Source: Prochlorococcus sp. AG-347-E23 (GTDB taxonomy: Bacteria; Cyanobacteriota; Cyanobacteriia; PCC-6307; Cyanobiaceae). Taken from it: a stretch of 64,000 bases of DNA. The DNA lies in contig QCBH01000001.1 of assembly GCA_003281685.1 (NCBI GenBank), forward strand, positions 227,513 to 291,512. The letters are read 5' to 3'. Positions 8,121 through 16,479 of this stretch are shown piece by piece. The position numbers were made by a program, and so were the translations under genes. The notes below the pieces were generated by a model. It saw only the letters and a program-made list of their open reading frames with translations. It did no database searches and was not told where the DNA came from. Position 1 is the stretch's first letter. Each line of letters begins with the position of its first letter.

Positions 8121-8409
8121 TTTCTTTCCTCCATTCTTCGATTTGTTTTGCATGATCTCTCATTTTTGGAGTATCTTTCCAAAACTTACTATCACACTCT
8201 CTACAACCAAACTTGCATTGAACAGGAGTTGGGTCTGGTATGCAACCAATTATGAATAGTGATTCATCGTAAAAATCTTCTTCACTTGGATAACCAAGAA
8301 TAGCTTTCCCAATATTTCTGGAATTACATGAAGGACATCTATAAGGTTTTCGATCTACCAAATACCAATTTGTATCTCCAAAACTTTCAATTTTTTCTGC
8401 GTATGCCAT
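8113..8409 (-). CDS. Small zinc-ribbon-like hypothetical protein next to the integrase
   Basis: The 98-residue protein has two cysteine pairs, CPSC near residue 24 and C-x3-C-x2-C near residues 66-72 (CKFGCREC), arranged as in a zinc ribbon. The middle is acidic and the C-terminus is charged. It starts two bases after the integrase stop in the same direction, so it is probably co-transcribed with the recombinase. A role with the recombinase, for instance as a DNA-binding accessory, is plausible but unproven. No family is recognised. Confidence 0.6.
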   Translation of the reverse strand: MAYAEKIESFGDTNWYLVDRKPYRCPSCNSRNIGKAILGYPSEEDFYDESLFIIGCIPDPTPVQCKFGCRECDSKFWKDTPKMRDHAKQIEEWRKENE

Positions 8410-8411
8410 AA

Positions 8412-9761
8412 CTAAACCTCAATCCTGTTTTTTAAATGTCTTTCAAATGCTTTTTCTAAGCTAAGTTCCGTTGTGTAGGAACCATAAAAAGAATTATGAG
8501 TTTCAACAGAATGGCCCATTGCCGCCGCCGCATCTTTTACTGATATTGGGATAGTTGAACCTTTATGACATTGATGGGCATATCTATGTCTCAAACTATA
8601 AGGTGTTATTTCAGGGTTAGTTTTAATTATTTCTCTCCATACCTTATTCCTTTCAATTAATTGCCTTAGTGATTGACCAACATCACCATATTTATTTTTA
8701 TCTTTTACCATTTCTATTTGATTTAGGACTGGCATCGGTAAGGTAATCTTTTTTGATTCGAATAGTTCTATAAGGTTTTGGCCGAGGTTTTTCCTCGCCA
8801 AAAGGTCCATAGGAAAAACTCTTCTATCTTCCTTTTTTGCTTTTGTGTTTATATTATTTTTGATATTACCAACATATAGTTTGCCATCTACAACTCTAAG
8901 AACTGCAAGTTCAGAAAGCCTTAAGCCAAAAATAGAAATCAAGCCAACTGCTAGAAATAATGAAGAATCTCTTGATTCAAGATCATCTAATAATCTAAGT
9001 AAATCATTCTCCTCTATATATGGAGTTAATTTATCTTGTTTAGTTCTATTAGATTTTCCAATTAGTTCTTTTCTATAGGCTTCGCTTGGAGGTTTCCACC
9101 TTTTTTCGTTCTGTGAATGTCTTTCTATTCCATATTTTAGAATCTCACACCAAGCATTGATATATCTTTTTCTTTCATCAGGTTCTATATCAATAAGGTA
9201 TTTATCCGATAATTTCTTTATAAGCTCAACTCCTGTATTTGGAGAGGGATTATTATTCATTTCTTCTAAGAATCTACTAATTCTCCGAGCCCAATCTTTT
9301 TCGGTTTTACTTGTTAAACCTTGTTTGGTTTGCATGAACTGATCAACCTTTGACGCAGCATTTAAATATGCTTTTAAATCCTTTTCATAGTTGGCATCAT
9401 TTTTATTTATAGGCCTTATTAATAAGAAATCATTCCAACTTTTATTAGGTTGTTTTGTTGCTTCTCCGATGAATTGAGATTTCCATCTTCTTGTAGCTTC
9501 TTTGAGAGTTAGGTTTTTTTCAACTACTAATGGTTTTATAAATTCGATAGCTTTTAGGATTTCTATCCCTGAGGTTTTCTTCCATTCGATGGGTAAGGTT
9601 TGAGAGGTTCTTTTGTTGGCAGAACCTAGCCCTTCGTTATAAACATATAATAGTTTTGTTCTACCGCTATTTTCGCCATTAACCCTAATTCCACGACCAA
9701 AATTAGTGCAGATATTTTTTCTTAATTCTTTTTCCCAAGAAGTGCTCTTGGCACTAGTCAT
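8412..9761 (-). CDS. int: Tyrosine recombinase (integrase) of the element
   Basis: The 449-residue protein has a C-terminal tyrosine-recombinase catalytic domain. The first catalytic arginine is R281 in IFGLRLSELAVL. Box II reads Y388-S-L-R391-H392, with the usual first histidine replaced by tyrosine. H417 lies in AAAMGHS, and the nucleophile is probably Y426 in HNSFYGSY (Y429 is the alternative). A SAM-like core-binding domain occupies about residues 120-240, and the N-terminal 100 residues probably bind arm sites. The start lies about 130 bases from the tRNA-Thr 3' end. The gene points away from the tRNA, as expected for an element that uses that tRNA as its attachment site. Confidence 0.92.
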   Translation of the reverse strand: MTSAKSTSWEKELRKNICTNFGRGIRVNGENSGRTKLLYVYNEGLGSANKRTSQTLPIEWKKTSGIEILKAIEFIKPLVVEKNLTLKEATRRWKSQFIGEATKQPNKSWNDFLLIRPINKNDANYEKDLKAYLNAASKVDQFMQTKQGLTSKTEKDWARRISRFLEEMNNNPSPNTGVELIKKLSDKYLIDIEPDERKRYINAWCEILKYGIERHSQNEKRWKPPSEAYRKELIGKSNRTKQDKLTPYIEENDLLRLLDDLESRDSSLFLAVGLISIFGLRLSELAVLRVVDGKLYVGNIKNNINTKAKKEDRRVFPMDLLARKNLGQNLIELFESKKITLPMPVLNQIEMVKDKNKYGDVGQSLRQLIERNKVWREIIKTNPEITPYSLRHRYAHQCHKGSTIPISVKDAAAAMGHSVETHNSFYGSYTTELSLEKAFERHLKNRIEV

Positions 9762-9794
9762 TTTAAAAGTGTAATTAGTGCAAATATTAGTGCA
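9702..9794. repeat. Three copies of attagtgca at the integrase start, candidate arm-type recombinase sites
   Basis: The 9-mer attagtgca occurs at 9702-9710, 9774-9782 and 9786-9794, all in the same orientation. Each copy sits in a similar AT-rich context (followed by aga, aaa or aga). The last two are exactly 12 bases apart. Directly repeated short sites beside a tRNA-proximal recombinase are typical of arm-type binding sites or autoregulatory operators; the function here is inference. Confidence 0.45.
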
Positions 9795-9810
9795 GAATTG
9801 CTATATTGTC

Positions 9811-9828
9811 GATATATCTAGATATATC
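9811..9828. promoter_or_regulatory. Perfect 18-bp palindrome between integrase and tRNA-Thr
   Basis: The sequence gatatatctagatatatc is fully self-complementary and lies 50 bases upstream of the integrase start. It is a good candidate operator for a dimeric regulator, or a recombinase or excisionase contact site. The wider region 9762-9889 contains no gene. Confidence 0.45.
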
Positions 9829-9889
9829 TGACTATTAGTCAATCTTAGCTTATTTCTTATAACTTCATTCGTAGCGATGCTTTTGGCCA

Positions 9890-9961
<72 letters not shown>

Positions 9962-9971
9962 AATTTTAAAG

Positions 9972-10053
9972 TGGGCCGGGTTGGATTTGAACCAACGTAG
10001 GCAGAGCCAGCGGATTTACAGTCCGCCCCCTTTAACCACTCGGGCACCGACCC
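9972..10053 (-). tRNA. tRNA-Tyr (anticodon GTA)
   Basis: The 82-base class II tRNA has an acceptor stem GGGTCGG paired with CCGGCCC. The anticodon stem-loop GCGGA-CTGTAAA-TCCGC gives anticodon GTA. It has a long variable arm and a normal T-arm. It is ten bases upstream of tRNA-Thr in transcription order, so the two probably form one transcript. Confidence 0.96.
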
Positions 10054-10155
10054 CCACTATTTGAACTTATCAGTTAATGGACACTTTGTGTGAAATTGTT
10101 TTGGTTTTTTTGTTTCTTTCTAGATAGCATTTGTAAAGAAAAGACTTTATTGATG

Positions 10156-10596
10156 ATGAATATTTTATTGATAAATGGACCAAATCTAAATCTTTTGGGA
10201 ACTAGAGAACCTGAGATATATGGTAGTAAAACATTGAGTGATATAGAAAAAGATTTAACTAAAGTTGCTAAAGAAAAAAGTATTAATCTCGAATGTTTTC
10301 AAAGTAATCATGAAGGAGAAATAGTAGATAAAATTCAGGAGTCTGTAAAAAGTATCCAAGGTATTCTTATAAATGCTGGCGCTTTTACACATACCTCGAT
10401 TTCTATTCGTGATGCTTTAATTGGATCAAAAATTCCGTTTGTAGAATTACATATTTCAAATATTTTCAGTAGAGAAGATTTTCGTAAAGAATCTTTTCTT
10501 ACAGATAAAGCTATAGGAATTATAAGTGGATTCGGCATATCAAGTTATTCCTTAGCTCTTGAAGGAATTATTGGATATTTAATTAGTAAAGATTAA
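10156..10596 (+). CDS. aroQ: Type II 3-dehydroquinate dehydratase
   Basis: This enzyme removes water from 3-dehydroquinate in the shikimate pathway to aromatic amino acids. The 146-residue product begins [15 protein letters not shown], the family signature, with the catalytic tyrosine Y22 in [16 protein letters not shown] and FVELHISN carry the substrate-binding asparagine and the histidines. The frame is open further upstream (to 10090), but that extra segment is hydrophobic and unlike the family. A second ATG three bases earlier (10153) is also possible. The stop directly abuts the next gene. Confidence 0.96.
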   Translation: MNILLINGPNLNLLGTREPEIYGSKTLSDIEKDLTKVAKEKSINLECFQSNHEGEIVDKIQESVKSIQGILINAGAFTHTSISIRDALIGSKIPFVELHISNIFSREDFRKESFLTDKAIGIISGFGISSYSLALEGIIGYLISKD

Positions 10597-11205
10597 ATGC
10601 TAGTAGATTTTAGAAGGCCCACTTCTCATATTAAATATTTATCGTCATTCACCTCAGATGAGTGGATCAAACTTGCATTATCTAATCCAATAGATATTCT
10701 TATTGACCATGCTCATTGTGAAAGAAAAGCAGCAGGAGTAGCTATTCAATTGATGTTTAGATATCCATCAGAACCAAATCTTGCAGAGGTTCTAAGTCCA
10801 ATAGCGAGAGAGGAGTTAGAGCATTTTGAAAAAATACTTTATTTCTTAAAGGATCTTGGACATTCTCTTGAGTCCTTAAAACCGCCACCATATGGAGCTG
10901 AATTGTCTAAGAATATAAGGAAGAAAGAGCCTAATAGAATGCTTGATAGTTTCTTAATAGCAGGACTTATAGAAGCAAGAAGTCATGAAAGATTAAGCTT
11001 GCTTGCGCTGAATTCTGAAGATAAATCGTTTAAATCTCTTTATGAGTCTCTGCTTGAGAGTGAGGCAAGACATTTTGGGGTTTATTGGAAACTGGCACAA
11101 ACTAAATTCTCTAAAAAGCAAACTTTAAAAAGGTTAGAGGAATTGTCTGAAATTGAGTCAGCAATACTGGCTGAAACTTTTAGGATGCCAAGGGTACATA
11201 GCTAA
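10597..11205 (+). CDS. miaE: MiaE-like tRNA-(2-methylthio-N6-isopentenyladenosine) hydroxylase
   Basis: The 202-residue protein is a ferritin-like di-iron enzyme. Iron-ligand motifs are visible as HAHCERKAAG near residue 45, EELEHFEKI near residues 71-79, EARSHERL near 127 and ESEARHFG near 154. MiaE hydroxylates the modified adenosine at position 37 of tRNAs. The ATG follows the aroQ stop with no gap, so the two genes are expressed together. The cyanobacterial family is usually annotated this way; its exact substrate in Prochlorococcus is not shown here. Confidence 0.85.
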   Translation: MLVDFRRPTSHIKYLSSFTSDEWIKLALSNPIDILIDHAHCERKAAGVAIQLMFRYPSEPNLAEVLSPIAREELEHFEKILYFLKDLGHSLESLKPPPYGAELSKNIRKKEPNRMLDSFLIAGLIEARSHERLSLLALNSEDKSFKSLYESLLESEARHFGVYWKLAQTKFSKKQTLKRLEELSEIESAILAETFRMPRVHS

Positions 11206-11221
11206 AGACAATAAAATAAAA

Positions 11222-11977
11222 ATGATAAAAAAAAAGTTTTTAAGTTTACTTAATCGATATAAAACTGATTTACCAACATTAACCATCGTTGGTGTAGGGC
11301 CTGGAGATCCGTCGCTTTTAACAATTGCTGCTGTGGATGCAATTAAAAAGGCGAAAGTTATAGTTTTCCCAATATCAGATGATAATAAAAAGAGTTTCGC
11401 TGCGGAAATAGTCAAAAAATACACCAAATTTAAAAAAAATATCCCTATCATCTTTCCAATGGCTAGGAAGGATTTTGATCCAGATGAAATATGGTCTAAT
11501 GCTGCAGAAAAAATTGTGAAATTTATTCAAAATGGAGAATCAGTTGTTTTACTTTGTCTTGGAGATACTTCACTATTTGCAAGTTCTTCTAATATTTTGA
11601 GGTTAATAAAAAATAATTATTCTGAAATTATTACCAAAACTATACCTGGTATTTCCTCTATTTCAGCAGCAGCAGCTTTGAATGATTTTGATTTGGTAAA
11701 AAAAGGCGAGACCTTGATCATCAAAGAATGCCCTTCTTCAGAATCCGAATTAACAACCCTAATAAGGGAAAGTAAGGCAAATAAAACGGTATTGGCCATT
11801 ATGAAAGTTAGCAAAAGATGGAATTTAGTCAGGGAAATTTTAAAAAAAGAGGATATCATCAATACATCATTAATAGCTTTAAGCGTTGGGATGCCTGATC
11901 AAATTATTCAATATGCAAACCAATATAAAGAAGAATTTATGCCTTATTTTTCTTTGATTTTGATAAGATTCGATTAA
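11222..11977 (+). CDS. cobI: Precorrin-2 C20-methyltransferase
   Basis: This SAM-dependent methyltransferase adds the C20 methyl group to precorrin-2 (or its cobalt form) in corrin-ring synthesis for cobalamin or pseudocobalamin. The 251-residue product contains the tetrapyrrole-methylase GVGPGDPSLLTIAA motif near residue 26, the LCLGDTSLFA block near residue 110 and TIPGISSISAAAA near residue 140. The ATG at 11222 is preferred over upstream in-frame codons, which would run back into the preceding gene. It is 16 bases after miaE and overlaps the next start by one base. Confidence 0.9.
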   Translation: MIKKKFLSLLNRYKTDLPTLTIVGVGPGDPSLLTIAAVDAIKKAKVIVFPISDDNKKSFAAEIVKKYTKFKKNIPIIFPMARKDFDPDEIWSNAAEKIVKFIQNGESVVLLCLGDTSLFASSSNILRLIKNNYSEIITKTIPGISSISAAAALNDFDLVKKGETLIIKECPSSESELTTLIRESKANKTVLAIMKVSKRWNLVREILKKEDIINTSLIALSVGMPDQIIQYANQYKEEFMPYFSLILIRFD

Positions 11978-12462
11978 TGTATAAAAAAGAAAAATCAGTT
12001 GAAACTCAATTTACATGGCCAATATGTAAGGATCTATTATTTCTTGTTCTTGAAGATAAGGTTAGTGACGTATTTGTTTGTAAATTAGTTTGGGAAAGAC
12101 TTTTTTATACCAGAGAAACAACCTTAAATAATTGGATTTATAGTGCATTAACTCCTAATTATTGGTCAGAAAAATTTGAAAAAGCCCCTCAAATCATTTC
12201 AGAACGAGCAGCGTCAGTACATTTGACTCGATCAATTCCAAAAGACTATAAACAGGGATTGAAACATTTTCTTAATTTTAAAGGTTATAAGATTAATGAA
12301 CTCTATCCAAGAAGAACAAGAAGAGCGACTGCAGTAAATTGGTTGATATATTGGGCGATTGAAAATGATTGTTTTTCAAAAGATAATGGATTAATACCAA
12401 GCCCTAGCTCACCACCTGTTAATCCAGCGAAAGGACATTTTGGCGATCCAGAAATTAAATAA
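11977..12462 (+). CDS. DUF1823-type conserved cyanobacterial protein
   Basis: The 161-residue protein has no signal peptide or membrane segment. The central part (VWERLFYTRETTLNNWIYSA) and a basic RRTRRATAVNWLIYWA segment near residues 112-127 resemble the DUF1823 family found across cyanobacteria. Function is unknown. Its ATG overlaps the stop of cobI by one base, so it is translated in the same operon. The C-terminus is proline-rich (SPSSPPVNPAKGHFG). Confidence 0.65.
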   Translation: MYKKEKSVETQFTWPICKDLLFLVLEDKVSDVFVCKLVWERLFYTRETTLNNWIYSALTPNYWSEKFEKAPQIISERAASVHLTRSIPKDYKQGLKHFLNFKGYKINELYPRRTRRATAVNWLIYWAIENDCFSKDNGLIPSPSSPPVNPAKGHFGDPEIK

Positions 12463-12536
12463 GTTTTTTTGAATAATGTAAATGATTCCATAAAAGGTAT
12501 AGTTGTAATGGATACTACTTTCTTTGGAGAGGAGAA

Positions 12537-13910
12537 TTGATTCTTCCTACAATAGCAATTATCGGAAGACCTAACGTTGGGAAATCTACCTTAGTAAATC
12601 GTCTTTGCCAAAGTAATGATGCAATAGTATTTGATAAACCTGGTGTTACAAGAGATAGAACTTATCAAAATGCTTCATGGGGAGGTAAGGAATTCCAAAT
12701 AGTTGATACTGGAGGTTTAGTTTTTGATGATGATAGTGAATTTCTTCCAGAGATAAGGACACAAGTTTTCTTGGCTCTAGAAGAGGCTTCACTTGCCTTA
12801 CTGGTGGTGGATGGAAATCAAGGAGTTACTGATGGTGATTTATCAATAGCAAAATGGTTAAGAAACTCAAGCTGTAAAACAATTATTGCTGTTAATAAAT
12901 GCGAATCGACTACTCTTGGAATATCCTTAGCTTCAGAGTTCTGGAAATTAGGATTGGGCGAACCCAAACCTGTTTCGGCTATTCATGGTTCAGGTACTGG
13001 AGATCTTTTAGATCTCGTTATTGGCGAGCTTCCTGAAAATAATATCCAGGATGATGAAGAAAAGATAATGATGTCAATTATTGGTAGGCCTAATGTTGGT
13101 AAATCTAGTTTGTTAAATTCAATCTGTGGAGAAAAAAGAGCAATAGTTAGTGATATTAGTGGTACGACAACTGATTCAATAGATACGATTATTAAAAAAG
13201 GTGATAATCATTGGAAAATTATTGATACTGCAGGAATTAGAAGAAAGAAAAATGTTAAATATGGCACTGAATTCTTTGGTATTAATAGGGCTTTTAAATC
13301 TATAGATAGAAGTGATGTTTGTGTTTTAGTTATAGATGCTATAGATGGAGTAACTGATCAAGATCAGAAGCTGGCTGGGCGCATAGAAGAACAAGGCAGA
13401 GCTTGTATAATTGTTGTTAATAAATGGGATCTTGTAGAAAAAAATAGTTCAACAATTTATCAAGCAGAAAAAGAACTTAGATCTAAACTTTATTTTTTAC
13501 ACTGGTCAAAAATGATTTTTATATCTGCCCTAACTGGTCAAAGAGTTGATAATATTTTTGAGTATGCTCTTAATGCTGTAAATCAACATAGAAGAAGAGT
13601 GACAACATCTGTAGTTAATGAAGTGCTTAAAGAATCAATCAGTTGGAAAAGTCCTCCAACAAAGAGAAGTGGCAAGCAAGGTAGGCTTTATTACGGTACA
13701 CAAGTAAAGAACAAACCTCCCACTTTTACTCTTTTTGTAAATGACCCTAAATTATTCGGAATAACTTATAGAAGATATATTGAAAAACAGATTAGAGTAA
13801 ATTTAGGCTTTGAAGGCACTCCTCTAATTTTGCTTTGGAGAGGGAAACAACAAAGAGCATTAAATAAAGAAGTCGAAAGGGAAAATATTGAGTTAATTCA
13901 AAAAGATTAA
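12537..13910 (+). CDS. der: Ribosome-assembly GTPase Der (EngA)
   Basis: Der is a double GTPase needed for 50S subunit maturation. The 457-residue protein has two complete GTPase domains with identical P-loops GRPNVGKS at residues 10-17 and 183-190. Switch regions DTGG and DTAG, the NKCE and NKWD specificity motifs, and a C-terminal KH-like domain are visible. The TTG start is supported by a GGAGAGGA ribosome binding site six bases upstream. Its last base is the first base of the next gene, so the two are translationally coupled. Confidence 0.97.
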   Translation: MILPTIAIIGRPNVGKSTLVNRLCQSNDAIVFDKPGVTRDRTYQNASWGGKEFQIVDTGGLVFDDDSEFLPEIRTQVFLALEEASLALLVVDGNQGVTDGDLSIAKWLRNSSCKTIIAVNKCESTTLGISLASEFWKLGLGEPKPVSAIHGSGTGDLLDLVIGELPENNIQDDEEKIMMSIIGRPNVGKSSLLNSICGEKRAIVSDISGTTTDSIDTIIKKGDNHWKIIDTAGIRRKKNVKYGTEFFGINRAFKSIDRSDVCVLVIDAIDGVTDQDQKLAGRIEEQGRACIIVVNKWDLVEKNSSTIYQAEKELRSKLYFLHWSKMIFISALTGQRVDNIFEYALNAVNQHRRRVTTSVVNEVLKESISWKSPPTKRSGKQGRLYYGTQVKNKPPTFTLFVNDPKLFGITYRRYIEKQIRVNLGFEGTPLILLWRGKQQRALNKEVERENIELIQKD

Positions 13911-14824
13911 TGAATTTGCTAACTAAGTTTTCTGTTGGTCAATACGTTCATGGTAATAGAAGTTGGCTTAGAATTATAGATAGTAGATTAAAAATAATTA
14001 TCGTAATGATATTTTTAATCACTCCAATTTGGGCAGGTCCAATATGGAGATTGAGTTTAGTTGGTTGTTTACTACTAATTACTTTTTTAAGTTTATTGCC
14101 ATCTAGAGTATGGTGGCGATCTTTATTTTTCCTCTCATGTTTATCACTATTAATTGGATGTATATCAATAATTGCCTCTTCTGATATTCAATCTCTTGAT
14201 GGCTATTTAAGAAATCCCAATGAGTTACAAGTAGTACTGGAAAGCCAAAAAGAATGGCATATTTTGCAAATTCCTTCGCAGAAGATATGGTTTATTAATT
14301 TTGCTGCCTTTAACTTATCAAGAAAAGCCTTTGAACTAGGAATAAAAACCTCCACTTTGATATTTACTGTTATTCATAGTGTGAATTTGATGCTTTTAAC
14401 CACATCGCAGGAAGATATTGTATGGGGATTAAGTTGGTTCATGTATCCATTAAGAAAGATTGGATTGCCCATTAGTAAGTGGCTTTTTCAGTTATTAATT
14501 GCATTACGTTTTATTCCTCTAGTGCAGGAAGAATTTCAAAATATTATTAAATCAGTATCAGTTAGATCGATTAATTTTCGAAATTTAGGATTTAAGAAAT
14601 CATTTAATGTTTTGTTAATCTTAGTGGAAAGGTTATTTCAAAATATATTTCTGAGAATTGATCATGGAGCAGAATCATTACTCTCAAAGAAAAAAATTAT
14701 TATAAAAACCAATAGATTTAGGACTTTTTATCCTTCAAAACCTCTCAATGTAATTGTTAATACATTATCGATTTGTTTTATTTGCATAGCAATTTTTCTT
14801 AGAAAACTGTATGGTGCATTATAA
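13910..14824 (+). CDS. ECF transporter T component (CbiQ/EcfT family)
   Basis: The 304-residue integral membrane protein has about five to six hydrophobic helices. The cytoplasmic segment SVRSINFRNLG near residues 222-232 resembles the Ala-Arg coupling helix region of EcfT proteins. T components couple ATPases to vitamin- or metal-binding S components. No ATPase or S component lies beside it, so it probably serves a group-II ECF system encoded elsewhere. It overlaps the der stop by one base. The substrate cannot be told from the sequence. Confidence 0.8.
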   Translation: MNLLTKFSVGQYVHGNRSWLRIIDSRLKIIIVMIFLITPIWAGPIWRLSLVGCLLLITFLSLLPSRVWWRSLFFLSCLSLLIGCISIIASSDIQSLDGYLRNPNELQVVLESQKEWHILQIPSQKIWFINFAAFNLSRKAFELGIKTSTLIFTVIHSVNLMLLTTSQEDIVWGLSWFMYPLRKIGLPISKWLFQLLIALRFIPLVQEEFQNIIKSVSVRSINFRNLGFKKSFNVLLILVERLFQNIFLRIDHGAESLLSKKKIIIKTNRFRTFYPSKPLNVIVNTLSICFICIAIFLRKLYGAL

Positions 14825-14843
14825 ATAACACAATATTTTAGGT

Positions 14844-15110
14844 TTGAGTTCTGAGCGTTATTTAAACCATCCAACATTTGGAATGTTATACCAAGTTTCT
14901 CCTGGGAATGATGGGAGAGATATTTATGCGACTTTATATGCTCAAAAAATGTTTTTCTTGGTAGAAGTTCGACAGAGAGAAGTTTTTTTTGAAGTAATAC
15001 CTTATTTAGATGCCCGTAATCAGGCCGAATTAAACCTTCAAAAAGCTAGAAGAAAAGGATCTGAAGAACTATCTAAATGGGATAATTTATTTACGCAAAC
15101 TTTCTTATAA
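14844..15110 (+). CDS. pipX: PII-interacting protein X
   Basis: PipX binds the nitrogen regulator NtcA as coactivator and is sequestered by PII when nitrogen is sufficient. The 88-residue protein has the family's opening NHPTFGMLYQVS, the central LYAQKMFFLVEV strand and two C-terminal helices ending WDNLFTQTFL. The TTG at 14844 places the protein at the usual PipX length. It is followed after three bases by pipY, the conserved pipX-pipY arrangement of cyanobacteria. Confidence 0.93.
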   Translation: MSSERYLNHPTFGMLYQVSPGNDGRDIYATLYAQKMFFLVEVRQREVFFEVIPYLDARNQAELNLQKARRKGSEELSKWDNLFTQTFL

Positions 15111-15113
15111 AAG

Positions 15114-15749
15114 GTGAACCCTGCAAATTATTTAAAAATAAAAAATAAAATACCATCAAATGTAAATATTCTTGCTGTAAGTAAAGGATTTAAAAGTCAA
15201 GAAATCAAGACTATTCAAAAAATAGGTCAAAACGATTTTGGTGAAAGTAAGGTTCAAGAGGCGTTTGAAAAACAATTAACCTTAAAAGATCTTAAACAAA
15301 TAAATTGGCACTTTATTGGAAGAATACAAAGTAATAAAATAAGAAAAATAGTTAAAAATTTTAAATACATTCATTCAGTAGATTCATTTGAAAAGTTGCA
15401 AAAGATTTCTAATATTTCTCTTGAAGAGAAGAAAAATCCATTAATAATGTTGCAGGTTAAGTTGAGTGACGACCCTACTAAAGGAGGCTTTAATCCTGAA
15501 TTTTTAATATTTAAATGGAGAGAAATTCAAGAGTTGAAAAATATTTCATTAACCGGTTTGATGACTATCAATCCTAAAGGACTTAGCTCTAAAGAAAATT
15601 CAGGGTTGTTCAAAAAATGTCGTGCTCTCGCTGATTTACTGCAATTACCAGATTGTTCAATGGGGATGTCAGGTGATTGGGAGGAAGCTATTGACGCTGG
15701 ATCAACTTGGTTAAGATTAGGATCATTGATTTTTGGAGGTAGATCCTAA
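15114..15749 (+). CDS. pipY: PLP-binding homeostasis protein PipY (YggS family)
   Basis: This 211-residue single-domain fold III PLP protein buffers pyridoxal phosphate. The PLP lysine lies in AVSKGF near residue 24; GESKVQEA, NWHFIGRIQSNK and the GMSGDWEEAI and STWLRLGSLIFG phosphate-binding segments are all in place. The GTG start is three bases after pipX, giving co-expression as seen in other cyanobacteria. Confidence 0.94.
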   Translation: MNPANYLKIKNKIPSNVNILAVSKGFKSQEIKTIQKIGQNDFGESKVQEAFEKQLTLKDLKQINWHFIGRIQSNKIRKIVKNFKYIHSVDSFEKLQKISNISLEEKKNPLIMLQVKLSDDPTKGGFNPEFLIFKWREIQELKNISLTGLMTINPKGLSSKENSGLFKKCRALADLLQLPDCSMGMSGDWEEAIDAGSTWLRLGSLIFGGRS

Positions 15750-15896
15750 TAAGTTTTTTTATAAAAATCTTATCTATAAACTTGCAGTAAAGTTCAACTA
15801 ACGTTATTTAAGTATAGGTAGTTTATTCATTTTAAAAATGAATATATTGCTTAAGGTTCTTAAACCTTAGTAATCAATTTCAAGAGGATTTAAAAG

Positions 15897-16472
15897 GTGT
15901 CACTTATTTCTAGATTAAAGGCGGTTGTTGCAGGGGATGAGTATCTTGATGATGATTTTGATGATTTGGATTATGCGTCAGAGGATGAATTAAATGATAT
16001 TAATAATTACAAACAAAATCCAAGGAATGCAAATGGCCTTGCAAATTCAAATCCATTCGATTTTATGAATAACAACAGATCATCAAAAGTGGTTGGTATG
16101 CCTGGAATTTCAAATTCTTCCTCAGAAGTAAGCTTAATGGAACCAAGAAGTTTTGATGAGATGCCACAAGCTATACAAGCATTAAGAGAGAGAAAAACCG
16201 TAATTCTTAATTTAACTATGATGGATCCTGATCAAGCTCAAAGAGCTGTTGATTTTATTGCTGGGGGTACATATGCAATTGATGGACATCAAGAGAGAGT
16301 AGGCGAAAGTATTTTTCTTTTTGCACCAAGTTGTGTAAATGTAACTAGTTCTTCACCAGAAGATGCGTCTCCTTCTTCTGTGTCTACAGAAAACACACCG
16401 CAATATAGTTTGGGCAAAAATACTACTCCTGAACCAGCATGGGGTAATTCTAAATTAAGTGCTTATTCATGA
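15897..16472 (+). CDS. sepF: Cell division protein SepF
   Basis: SepF bundles FtsZ filaments and tethers the Z ring to the membrane. The 191-residue protein has an N-terminal membrane-targeting helix ([12 protein letters not shown]), an acidic linker, and a C-terminal SepF core at about residues 95-160 with [19 protein letters not shown] and SIFLFAP. A Ser/Thr/Pro-rich tail follows. The GTG start is preceded by AGAGGATTTAAAAG. The gap of 147 bases upstream may hold its own promoter. Confidence 0.94.
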   Translation: MSLISRLKAVVAGDEYLDDDFDDLDYASEDELNDINNYKQNPRNANGLANSNPFDFMNNNRSSKVVGMPGISNSSSEVSLMEPRSFDEMPQAIQALRERKTVILNLTMMDPDQAQRAVDFIAGGTYAIDGHQERVGESIFLFAPSCVNVTSSSPEDASPSSVSTENTPQYSLGKNTTPEPAWGNSKLSAYS

Positions 16473-16479
16473 TTAATCT

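Larger units (their letters stand above)
1..9889. mobile_element. Right-hand part of a tRNA-Thr-targeted integrative element (tycheposon-like) carrying DISARM genes
   Basis: The whole stretch left of the tRNA-Thr 3' end is accessory. It has a tyrosine recombinase immediately beside the tRNA, a RepA-type ATPase with an excisionase-like partner, several unknown small proteins, an AlbA_2 protein and the drmABC core of DISARM. Core housekeeping genes begin directly on the other side of the tRNAs. A tRNA-adjacent tyrosine recombinase together with a replication-type ATPase is how tycheposons of Prochlorococcus are organised; assigning this element to that class is inference. I searched by eye for a second copy of the tRNA-Thr 3' end inside the window and found none, so the left end should lie upstream of base 1. 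Confidence 0.75.

Noticed and set aside
1-9889. Second copy of the tRNA-Thr 3' end (left attachment site)
   Set aside because: No matching stretch to the tRNA 3' end was found by eye inside the element, so no att repeat is claimed.
10090-10155. Upstream extension of aroQ
   Set aside because: The extra residues are hydrophobic, absent from the family, and overlap the region just upstream of tRNA-Tyr.
15750-15790. AT-rich inverted repeat after pipY
   Set aside because: The stem is almost only A-T pairs, which arise by chance at this base composition.
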